NCBI RefSeq assembly: GCF_006716065.1
Contig: NZ_VFOL01000001.1
Coordinates: 2,294,001-2,358,000 of the forward strand
Length of the DNA stretch: 64,000 nucleotides
Direction of reading: 5' to 3'
Origin: Salinispora arenicola
GTDB taxonomy: Bacteria > Actinomycetota > Actinomycetes > Mycobacteriales > Micromonosporaceae
Made by a program: the position numbers and the translations under genes. Positions 31,024 to 38,506 of this stretch are shown here, piece after piece. The notes below the pieces were generated by a model, which was given only the letters and a program-made list of their open reading frames with translations, did no database searches and was not told where the DNA came from. The first letter of the stretch is position 1. Every line of letters begins with the position of its first letter.

Positions 31024-32685
31024 CGACGGGCCAAGGACGTCGTCGGCGTCCACGATCGTGTAGGCGTACCCCTGCTCGGCGAGGAAGCGTTGCCGGTGGG
31101 CGGCGTACTCGGTGTCGATCGTGTCCCGGGACACCACCGTGTAGAAGTGTGCCTGCCGGCCGTCGATCTTCGGCCGGAGTACCCGGCCGAGCCGCTGCGC
31201 CTCCTCCTGCCGGGAACCGAACGTGCCCGATACCTGGACCGCCACCGCCGCCTCCGGCAGATCGATCGAGAAGTTGCCCACCTTCGAGATCACCAGGGTC
31301 TGCAGCTCACCCGAGCGGAACGCGTCGAACAGCCGCTCCCGCTCCCTGTTCGTGGTCGACCCCTGCACGATCGGCGCGTCCAAGTACTCCCCCAACTGGT
31401 GCAGCTGATCGATGTACCCGCCGATCACCAGTGTCTGCTCCCCCGGGTGCCGGTCGAGCAGCGCCTTCACCACCGGCAATTTGGTACGCGTGGTCGCCGC
31501 CATCCGGTAGCGCTCGTCGGCCTCCGCCGTCGCGTACGCCATGCGCTCCGCATCGGTCAGCGTCACCCGTACCTCGGTGCACTCGGCCGGGGCGATCCAG
31601 CCCTGCTGCTCGATGTCCTTCCACGGCGCGTCGTACCGCTTCGGGCCGATCAGGCTGAACACGTCCCCCTCCCGGCCGTCCTCGCGGACCAGGGTTGCGG
31701 TCAGCCCCAGCCGGCGGCGGGCCTGAAGGTCGGCGGTGAACCGGAAGATCGGCGCGGGCAGCAGGTGCACCTCGTCGTAGACGACCAGACCCCAGTCGCG
31801 CGCCCCGAACAGGTCCAGGTGGGTGAACGCGCCGCCGCGCCGTGACGTCAACACCTGGTACGTGGCGATGGTCACCGGGCGGATCTCCTTGCGTTCGCCC
31901 GAGTATTCGCCGATCTCCGCCTCGGTCAGCGACGTGCGGGCGACCAGCTCCCGTTTCCACTGCCGGCCCGCGACGGTGTTCGTCACCAGGATCAGCGTGG
32001 TCGCCTTCGCCTCGGCCATCGCCGCCGCCCCGACCAGGGTCTTGCCGGCGCCGCAGGGCAGCACCACCACACCCGACCCGCCGGCCCAGAACGCCTCCAC
32101 CGCCTCCCGCTGGTACGAGCGCAGCGTCCACGGCTTCCCGCCGTCCTTGCCGGCCTCGGCCAGCTCGATCGGGTGGGCTTCACCGTTGACGTAGCCGGCC
32201 AGGTCCTCCGCCGGCCAGCCGAGCTTGAGCAGCGCCTGCTTGAGCCGTCCGCGCTCGGACGGATGCACCGTGACCGTGTCGTCGTCGAGCTTCGTGCCGA
32301 GCATCCCGGCGAGCTTCTTGCTCTTGGCGACCTCGACCAGCACCACCCGGTCCAGGGCCCGCAGCACCAGGCCGTGTGCCGGGTCGTTGACCAGTTGGAG
32401 CCGGCCGTACCGGTCCATCGTCTCGGCCACGTCGACCAGCAGGGCGTGCGGAACCGGATAGCGGCTGTAGGTGATCAGCGCGTTGACCACGCCCTCGGCG
32501 TCGTGGCCGGCGGCCCGGGCGTTCCACAACCCCAGCGGGGTCAGCCGGTACGTGTGCACGTGCTCTGGGGAGCGTTCCAACTCGGCGAACGGTGCGATCG
32601 CCAGCCGGCATGCCTGCGAGTCGGGGTGGTCGATCTCCAGGAGGAGGGTCTTGTCCGACTGCACGATCAGGGGTCCACCACTCAC
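31006..32685 (-). CDS. XPB-type DNA repair helicase
   Basis: A 559-residue superfamily 2 helicase related to eukaryotic XPB/ERCC3, which opens DNA during nucleotide excision repair. An N-terminal damage-recognition-like region of ~185 residues precedes RSYQREAVEAFW (Q-like motif). Walker A is LPCGAGKT at about residues 209-216, and Walker B is DEVH at 304-307. GLTATLVREDGREGDVFSLIG, TLVIGGYIDQL and EEAQRLGRVLRPK complete the helicase motifs. GTG 32685 has an AAAGG site 9 bases upstream. The helicase-associated gene on the same strand upstream (33545-36007) is the usual partner in actinomycetes. Confidence 0.93.
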   Translation of the reverse strand: MSGGPLIVQSDKTLLLEIDHPDSQACRLAIAPFAELERSPEHVHTYRLTPLGLWNARAAGHDAEGVVNALITYSRYPVPHALLVDVAETMDRYGRLQLVNDPAHGLVLRALDRVVLVEVAKSKKLAGMLGTKLDDDTVTVHPSERGRLKQALLKLGWPAEDLAGYVNGEAHPIELAEAGKDGGKPWTLRSYQREAVEAFWAGGSGVVVLPCGAGKTLVGAAAMAEAKATTLILVTNTVAGRQWKRELVARTSLTEAEIGEYSGERKEIRPVTIATYQVLTSRRGGAFTHLDLFGARDWGLVVYDEVHLLPAPIFRFTADLQARRRLGLTATLVREDGREGDVFSLIGPKRYDAPWKDIEQQGWIAPAECTEVRVTLTDAERMAYATAEADERYRMAATTRTKLPVVKALLDRHPGEQTLVIGGYIDQLHQLGEYLDAPIVQGSTTNRERERLFDAFRSGELQTLVISKVGNFSIDLPEAAVAVQVSGTFGSRQEEAQRLGRVLRPKIDGRQAHFYTVVSRDTIDTEYAAHRQRFLAEQGYAYTIVDADDVLGPSLPSVD

Positions 32686-33291
32686 GTGACGCGCCTTTCT
32701 CGATCTCGGGGTGCCGCCCGTCGCGCCGGGCCGACCGGCCGCGGGACGACCAACCAGTTTTGCACGTCCACCAACCGACGCGGGAAATTTGCGTGCCTCA
32801 TGCAACCTGGCGACGCACTGGTACGTCTTGCAGTGTGACGGCTATTGCGGGCGAGCTTCATGTTCGTGTCACCGAGGTGTCCTCGGAGTCCGCCCGCACG
32901 GTCGTCACGCTGGTCGGCGCCGGTGCGTACGCGTTCGATCCGCGGTCGAGGCGGCGGGCGGGAGGCCCCGTCGGCTGGGACGGCGGAGTCGCCAACGGGG
33001 GCGAGCGCAACGCCCGGGCCGGACCGGCCGGCCGCGCCGGTGGCATTGGCGCGGTCGGCATCGAGTCGCCGGTATCGTTTCGACCGGTATCGATCTGCTC
33101 GGTATTGATTCGTCCGGTATCGGCATGGTCAGTATTAGTGCGGTTCGTGCCGGTGTCGTCGTTTCCCGGGTGAGGCACTGGTGTCCGCCGTGGTGGGACT
33201 CGGCTTGCGCGACGGCCTTGTGGTGCTGGCCCGCAGCCGCTCCAGGTGTCACCCTGGACCTTCGAGGTTCGCCGACGGCGGGGAGGACGGA
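32686..33291. other. Long region without a convincing gene; 15-bp repeats inside
   Basis: Between the XPB start and the small membrane protein there are 606 bases. A plus-strand frame from a GTG at 32835 to 33173 is open (112 codons, beginning TAIAGELHVRV), and minus-strand frames are open too, but none resembles a known family. The 15-bp tandem repeat at 33070-33144 lies inside. I cannot tell whether a protein is made. Confidence 0.4.
33070..33144. repeat. Five degenerate 15-bp tandem repeats
   Basis: Units begin at 33070, 33085, 33100, 33115 and 33130. The first four open with cggtat and the fifth has cagtat. The second halves diverge. A 15-bp unit creates a five-residue repeat in any open frame. 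Confidence 0.75.
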
Positions 33292-33528
33292 ATGACCCTC
33301 GACCAGGACGTGATGTCCGAGTCGCGGCGGCGGCCGGCGGAGCCGGTCTCCGCCGGCACGATGGCGGCGTACGTGGCCGCCGGTGTGCTCCTGTTCGGTT
33401 GGTTCCTGTTCGGTCTGCTGGTGCAGCGGCAGGGTCTCGTGGACTCGGTCGGGGAAACCGCCGGTACGGCGTTCGGCCTGCTGCTGTTGGTTGCGGTCGT
33501 CGGCACGTTCCGCCGCGACCGGCGGTGA
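33292..33528 (+). CDS. Small two-helix membrane protein
   Basis: A 78-residue protein with two predicted membrane helices, MAAYVAAGVLLFGWFLFGLLV (20 of its residues form the first span) and GTAFGLLLLVAVVGTF, with a basic RRDRR end. GGGGAGG lies about 6 bases before ATG 33292. The function is unknown. It sits between the XPB gene and its helicase-associated partner but in opposite orientation, convergent with the latter. Confidence 0.68.
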   Translation: MTLDQDVMSESRRRPAEPVSAGTMAAYVAAGVLLFGWFLFGLLVQRQGLVDSVGETAGTAFGLLLLVAVVGTFRRDRR

Positions 33529-33544
33529 CTCCGACCAGGGTTGC

Positions 33545-36007
33545 TCAGTCCGCAAGAACCGCCGCAGCGATCCGGTGCAGGGCGAACGTGTGCAGCATTT
33601 CGGTCCGTTCGTCTTCCGCCCGTAGATAGCCGGCTCCGATCGACACCGGCCGGACCAGTCGGGACGCGGTCGCCCCGTGCGCGTCGACATACCCCACCCA
33701 GACCAGCACCTTGTCCCGGACCGCCTGCTGCAACACCGCCAGCGCGTCGGTGTGGCTGTGCACCGCGCCGGCGGCTTCCTGACCACGGACCACCGCCGGG
33801 GCCCGCCGGGCAGCCCTGGCAGCGGCTTCGCCCCGCCGGATCTGCTCGACCATGCCGAGCAGCCGGGGCATCGGGAGCTTCGGGACGGCGAGCGGGTCCA
33901 GGATCCGGGTGGCGGCCGGCACGCGGGCGGGCGCCCGGCGGGACCTGGGCCGGGTGAGTACCGCCGCGCCGGTGGCGTCCTCGGGCACCGGCGCATAGCC
34001 GGCCTCACGCAGCGTGACGAGCATCCGGTTGACCTGGCACGGCGTGACAAGCACGGTCGGTGCGAGCCGGCGCAGCACCAGCGCCTCCAACCGCCGGTCC
34101 GCGAGTACCTCGCCGAGCAGCGCCTCGTCGTCGCTGCGCAGGTACGCCCCGGTGGCGCCGACGCGAAGGCCGCCGTGCCGGCGGGCGGTGTCGTCGACCA
34201 GGTAGGTGAGCCCCTGCGGCACCGGGGTCCGCGAGCGCCGCGTGAACAGCCCGTGCAGGTCGTCCGCAGAGTAGCCGGCATCCAGCGCCCGCCGGACACT
34301 CGCCGGGGTGACCCGGTGCACGCTGGCCCCACCGGCTGACTCGTGCTCGGCCACCACGTCCAGTTCGGCCGTGAGAGTCGGGTCGGCCGGGCCGGGTACG
34401 ACGACGGTCAGGTCGGCCTGCACCAGGAAGTGGTCGACCGGGGCGGGCAGCAGCCCGTCCAGCGCCCGCACCGCCGTCGACGGTTCAGTGTCACCGCGCA
34501 GGCCAAGCGGATCATCGACGCCCCGCTGTTCGCCGGGCGTTGTGTCGCCGAGCAGCAGCCGCCCGTACGAGGTGAGAGCTCCGAGCCCGGTCACGCCCAG
34601 CGTGGCCGCCTCGGCCAGGACCTCCCGGTGTGCTGCCTCCCGGCCCCGGCTGCGCCGGGGAGCCCGCCAGTCCAACAGGTCCAACACCTCGTTCGGGGTG
34701 GGCGCGCTCGCCGGTTCGAGATCGGCGAGGATGTTTAGTGCTGCCTGCCGGGCGATCGGTGCCCCAGCCCGTTCCGCCTCGGGGGAGAGCACCGTGATCG
34801 GGCGGTCCCGGTCGTCGCGCTGGCCGATCAGCCCGGGTTGCCGGGTCATCGTCAGCCACGCCCGGGCCAACTGCTCCCACCGCTGCGCCAGCGACCCCGC
34901 CCGCCAGACCTCGTACCCGGCACTCGGCACCACCTGCTGCTCGCCGCCGGGACGCGTCGTCGCTGCCCCATGCGCCTCCAGTTCCCCGGTGAGTCCGGCC
35001 GCGTGTGACGCCTCCAGCAGCAGAGCGGCTGTCGGCTCGTCCAGACCGAGGGCGCGGGCCAGCCGGCGGAGGTCGCGAACGCCCAGGCCACCGGAGCGGA
35101 GCACCGAGGCCGGCTCCACGGCGAGCTGCTCCAGCAGTGCCTCGGCCTGGCGGACCACCTCCATGGCCTGACCGGCCCCGGCCGAGTCGACCGCCTTCGG
35201 TTCCCGGGGTGCGGCGGAAACCGGTGGCGGATCGGTGGGCATCGGGCCAAGTGGGCCGGTGTCCCGGCGGAGCAGCAGGCCCACCTCCCGGGGCAACTCG
35301 ACGGTGCCGGGTGCGCTGCCGCCACCGTTGGCGATCGACACCAGTAGCCGGTGGTCAACCAACCAGCGCACCGGTGAGCCGGTGGGCGTACCGCCGTTGG
35401 TGGGGTCCGGCGGGAGCGCGTCCTCGGCGCCGATGGGCGGAGCCTGCAACGCCCCCGGCGGCACACTGCCCACCGGCGGACCGGCGGCGAGCCGGTCCAG
35501 GATGGCCCGGGCAGACGGCGGAGCCGAGAGCAGGGTACGCCGAAGTTTCGCCGAGTCGTCGCAGACGGCCGCCGCTCGCGCGTCCAGCTCCGCCGCCGGC
35601 CGGCCGAGCCCTGCCGGGTACGGGGAGATCTCGTCGATTCCGCCGATCAGATGTAGGCGTTCGTCGGGCCCGTACAGCAGCAGGCGCGACCGGAGTTGTT
35701 GCACCGCAGCGCGGACGGCGGTCGCGGCGGGCGGTCGCGCACTCGCGGTGGTCATGGCAAGTATCGCGTCGATGCTGGAGGCGCCGGTGGAGGCGTCCTG
35801 GGTCAGCCGGGCGGCGTCCAGGACCTGAAGCGTGAACCGGTCCAGGCTGTCCAGGGCGCGGGCCACCGACACCCGGGACTGGGCTCGGATGGCGAGCGCC
35901 GAGACGTCGGCGGGTACGGGTACGACGAGGTCCGGCCGCTGCTGAAGCAGTGCCGCGAGTGACTGGTCGGGCAGTCCGCGCAGGTGGTCGGCGAGTGAGG
36001 TGGTCAT
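33545..36007 (-). CDS. Helicase-associated domain protein, XPB partner
   Basis: An 820-residue protein of an actinobacterial family named for a helicase-associated (Helicase_C_3-like) domain. The N-terminus (LRGLPDQSLAALLQQRPDLV) and long helical repeats contain no Walker motifs, so it is not a helicase by itself. LVQADLTVVVPGPADPTLTAELDVVAEHES and the FTRRSRTPVPQGLTYLVDDTARRHGGL region are the characteristic C-terminal parts. It lies upstream of XPB on the same strand in many actinomycetes, which suggests a shared repair complex. The exact role is not established. A GGGAAGACG sequence precedes the ATG. Confidence 0.85.
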   Translation of the reverse strand: MTTSLADHLRGLPDQSLAALLQQRPDLVVPVPADVSALAIRAQSRVSVARALDSLDRFTLQVLDAARLTQDASTGASSIDAILAMTTASARPPAATAVRAAVQQLRSRLLLYGPDERLHLIGGIDEISPYPAGLGRPAAELDARAAAVCDDSAKLRRTLLSAPPSARAILDRLAAGPPVGSVPPGALQAPPIGAEDALPPDPTNGGTPTGSPVRWLVDHRLLVSIANGGGSAPGTVELPREVGLLLRRDTGPLGPMPTDPPPVSAAPREPKAVDSAGAGQAMEVVRQAEALLEQLAVEPASVLRSGGLGVRDLRRLARALGLDEPTAALLLEASHAAGLTGELEAHGAATTRPGGEQQVVPSAGYEVWRAGSLAQRWEQLARAWLTMTRQPGLIGQRDDRDRPITVLSPEAERAGAPIARQAALNILADLEPASAPTPNEVLDLLDWRAPRRSRGREAAHREVLAEAATLGVTGLGALTSYGRLLLGDTTPGEQRGVDDPLGLRGDTEPSTAVRALDGLLPAPVDHFLVQADLTVVVPGPADPTLTAELDVVAEHESAGGASVHRVTPASVRRALDAGYSADDLHGLFTRRSRTPVPQGLTYLVDDTARRHGGLRVGATGAYLRSDDEALLGEVLADRRLEALVLRRLAPTVLVTPCQVNRMLVTLREAGYAPVPEDATGAAVLTRPRSRRAPARVPAATRILDPLAVPKLPMPRLLGMVEQIRRGEAAARAARRAPAVVRGQEAAGAVHSHTDALAVLQQAVRDKVLVWVGYVDAHGATASRLVRPVSIGAGYLRAEDERTEMLHTFALHRIAAAVLAD

Positions 36008-36248
36008 CGTCTTCCCACGCTAGCCCGACTGGTGCCGGATCCGCCCCCCGGTCGGCGGGCCGTCCCGATCCATGCCCGACATCCGCCGTACTCGAAGCAT
36101 CCACATCCGCATTCGTTACCCCGGTCCCGGGCCACACCTGGGGTGGCGCTGGTGCTGGATGATCTCACTGGATTCCCAGCGGCGCCTGACGCCGTGTTCC
36201 GGCTAGCCTTAGAGCAGTAGATGTCGTGAGCGAAGCAGAGGTTCTCAA

Positions 36249-36635
36249 GTGCCGACGGGTCGAGTGAAGTGGTACGACGCGACCAAGGGATATGGATTCG
36301 TCACCAGTGACGAGGGGGGCGACGTGTTCCTGCCCAAGGCTGCGCTACCGGCGGGTGTCACCGATCTCAAGGGCGGGCAGCGGGTCGATTTCAGCGTGGT
36401 CGACAGCCGTCGTGGCGCCCAGGCGATGGGGGTCAAGCTGTTGGAGGCCCCGCCGTCGGTGGCGGAGCTGCGTCGCCGGCCCGCGGAGGAACTGCACGGC
36501 CTCGTCGAGGATATGATCAAGGTGCTGGAGGCGAAGGTGCAGCCGAACCTACGTCGAGGCCGTTTCCCGGACCGGAAGACCGCGCAGAAGATCGCTCAGC
36601 TGGTCCACGCCGTCGCCCGTGAGCTGGAGGTCTGA
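36249..36635 (+). CDS. Cold-shock domain protein with C-terminal extension
   Basis: A 128-residue protein. The first ~70 residues are a cold-shock (OB-fold) domain, with GRVKWYDATKGYGFVTSDEG carrying RNP1 and DVFLPKAALPAG carrying RNP2. It binds single-stranded DNA or RNA. A further ~60 residue helical, basic extension (VAELRRRPAEELHGLVEDM) follows, making it twice the length of standard Csp proteins. GTG 36249 has a weak upstream site. Its last 40 bases overlap the convergent mqnD gene. Confidence 0.92.
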   Translation: MPTGRVKWYDATKGYGFVTSDEGGDVFLPKAALPAGVTDLKGGQRVDFSVVDSRRGAQAMGVKLLEAPPSVAELRRRPAEELHGLVEDMIKVLEAKVQPNLRRGRFPDRKTAQKIAQLVHAVARELEV

Positions 36636-37492
36636 GGCACCAGTCCGGCCTCGGCGGCCCGGCCGAGCAGAGAGTCGACGGCGGCGTACCCGACCTCGCC
36701 CAGGTCGGTGGTGAATTCGTTGACGTAGAGCCCGATGTGTCGTTCCACCACGTCGGGCTCCATCTCCTGCGCGTGTGTCAGCACGTAATCACGGCTGGCC
36801 GTCGGGTCCGCCCAGGCGCGGCTGACCGACTCCCGGATCCACCCGGCGGCGGCCTCCGGGTCCACTGTGCCCCGCCGGGCCAGGATCGCGCCGAGTGGGA
36901 TCGGGAGGCCGGTGTCGGCCTCCCACCATTCGCCGAGATCGACCAGGGCGGTCAGCCCGTGCCGGGGGTAGGTGAATCGTGCCTCGTGGATCACCAGGCC
37001 GGCGTCGTACCGTCCGGCGGCGACGCCCGGCATGATGTCGTGAAACGGCACCACCTCGATCCGGGCGGGTGGCCGCCCGGCCGACCAGAGCCGGAAGAGT
37101 AAATACGCCGTGGTCCGGTCACCGGGCACCGCAACCGTGGCTCCGGACAGGTCGACCCGGCCCGGGAACCCGGTCACCCGGCTGTCCGAACCCGTGGACG
37201 CGGTCACGGCGCTCGTGGGTGCACGGTCGGGCCGGGCCAGCACCAGGGGCCCGCACCCCCGGCCGAGCGCCCCGCCGCAGGGCAGCAGGTGGTAGTCCTC
37301 GAGCAGCCACGGCAGCGCCGCATAGCTCACCTTCACCAGGTCGAACGCCCCCCGCTCGGCGGCCGTGTTGGTCACGTCCACGTCCGCGTAGGTCACCGTC
37401 ACCGCCGGTGCGCCGGGAACCTGTCCGTGCACCAGTGCGTGGAAGACGAACGTGTCGTTGGGGCAGGGCGAGATCGCCAGCGAGAGCGTCAC
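36596..37492 (-). CDS. mqnD: 1,4-dihydroxy-6-naphthoate synthase, futalosine menaquinone pathway
   Basis: A 298-residue MqnD, which converts cyclic dehypoxanthine futalosine to 1,4-dihydroxy-6-naphthoate in the alternative menaquinone route. The start LAISPCPNDTFVFHALVHGQVP is diagnostic. VTVTYADVDVTNTAAERGAFDLVKVSYAALPWLL, LLPCGGALGRGCGPL and the conserved histidine in GLVIHEARFTYP follow, as in the two-lobe substrate-binding fold. Other mqn genes are not in this window. Its 3' end overlaps that of the cold-shock-domain gene by 40 bases. Confidence 0.92.
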   Translation of the reverse strand: MTLSLAISPCPNDTFVFHALVHGQVPGAPAVTVTYADVDVTNTAAERGAFDLVKVSYAALPWLLEDYHLLPCGGALGRGCGPLVLARPDRAPTSAVTASTGSDSRVTGFPGRVDLSGATVAVPGDRTTAYLLFRLWSAGRPPARIEVVPFHDIMPGVAAGRYDAGLVIHEARFTYPRHGLTALVDLGEWWEADTGLPIPLGAILARRGTVDPEAAAGWIRESVSRAWADPTASRDYVLTHAQEMEPDVVERHIGLYVNEFTTDLGEVGYAAVDSLLGRAAEAGLVPQTSSSRATAWTS

Positions 37493-37574
37493 GCACCCAC
37501 GGTAGCCCTGCCCGCGTCATCCCCTGCTGGGAGTGGCTCCCGGGTTGGAACGATCATGTGCTGGCTCACCTTGG

Positions 37575-37617
37575 GGCCGCGGCTCGGTAGCGCGGCCCGC
37601 GCTGCCGAGCCGCGGCC
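37575..37617 (-). terminator. Long near-perfect palindrome hairpin
   Basis: A 21-bp stem (37575-37595 with 37597-37617, 20 of 21 positions Watson-Crick and one G-U in RNA) around one central base starts 38 bases downstream of the 37655-38110 gene on the minus strand. It probably ends that transcript before mqnD. Confidence 0.75.
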
Positions 37618-37654
37618 TGGTCGGGCGGCCTCGATGTCGCCGGACGTTCGTCGC

Positions 37655-38110
37655 TCATGCCCCGGGCGTGGCCTCGTGCCCAGGCATCCCGTGGGTGCGG
37701 CGCCGTTGCTTCATCTCGGCCTCGTAGATGTGCCGTCGCCCGTCGGCCAGGCGCTTCCGTGCGTCCCGCTCGATGTCCTGGAACGCGGTGTAGTAGCCGT
37801 CGTCGAACTCCTCCACGATCTGGAACGTCCACCGCCCGGGTAGCACGTTGCGGCCCAGCAGCTCATGCTCGACCCGGTCGGCGATGTCGTCGTGCCCGGC
37901 CTCGCGGAGTAGCCGCACCACCCGGTCGAGGGTGAGATCTGCTCCACCAACGAGTTGGTGTGCCGAATACAGGTGACCACGTGCTCGGTGGACCGTCTCC
38001 AACGCCTCGCTCAGCTCGCCCAGTGCTTCGACGGTGGTGTCGTCGACCCCTGCCGGCCGGGAGTGTTCCGCGTCCACTGACCTGTCCTGATCTGGCATAG
38101 CGGTTGACAT
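37655..38110 (-). CDS. Conserved hypothetical protein
   Basis: A 151-residue soluble protein typical of Micromonosporaceae, with no known function. An N-terminal acidic stretch is followed by EALGELSEALETVHRARGHLYSAHQL, a helix pair, then AGHDDIADRVEHELLGRNVLPGRWTFQIVEEFDDGYYTAF and a RRRTHGMPGHEATP tail. The ACGGGGT sequence before ATG 38110 is the best start; ATG 38098 is possible. There is no signal or membrane helix. Confidence 0.78.
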   Translation of the reverse strand: MSTAMPDQDRSVDAEHSRPAGVDDTTVEALGELSEALETVHRARGHLYSAHQLVGGADLTLDRVVRLLREAGHDDIADRVEHELLGRNVLPGRWTFQIVEEFDDGYYTAFQDIERDARKRLADGRRHIYEAEMKQRRRTHGMPGHEATPGA

Positions 38111-38323
38111 ACCCCGTAACTGTCGGGGTGCACCCGAGGGCCGCACCGCCACGCAGCGGGTGAGGTGAGGATATGGTTCGTCCGGTAATGTCCGGAGGGG
38201 TCCGCTCAGCCGGGCCTCCCGTCTGGCTGCGTTAGTGGTCCCGTCGGCTTTGCCGGGCGATTCACGTGTGGCACCATCGTGGCACCGGCAATAACCTCCG
38301 GTCCCCTTGACAGGAGTTCACCT

Positions 38324-38470
38324 ATGTCTAAATCGACGCGTCGCTGGCGTGGTGCCGTCCTCGCGCTCGCGGTTGTGGCTGCGTTCGCGGGTGGCCTGCT
38401 GGCTCTGGATTCGAGTGTCCAACTCGCCGACTTCAACTGGAGCGCCCCGGCCCCGGGGGCAGGACAGTAG
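38324..38470 (+). CDS. Small exported or membrane peptide upstream of the GGDEF-EAL gene
   Basis: A 48-residue peptide. The N-terminus KSTRRWRGAVLALAVVAAFAGGLLAL is a basic region plus a hydrophobic core, as in a signal peptide or a membrane anchor, and the rest (about 18 residues) is polar with D, S, P and A. A clean AGGAG site lies 7 bases before ATG 38324. It ends 36 bases before the GGDEF-EAL start, so co-transcription is likely. Function unknown. Confidence 0.68.
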   Translation: MSKSTRRWRGAVLALAVVAAFAGGLLALDSSVQLADFNWSAPAPGAGQ

Positions 38471-38506
38471 TTCGATAGCGTCCGCACCGCCGACCCAGGG
38501 GGCGGC

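Noticed and set aside
33070..33144. Five-residue repeats as evidence for a pentapeptide-repeat protein
   Set aside because: The residues do not follow the A(D/N)LxX pattern in any frame. The period is a simple result of the 15-bp DNA unit.
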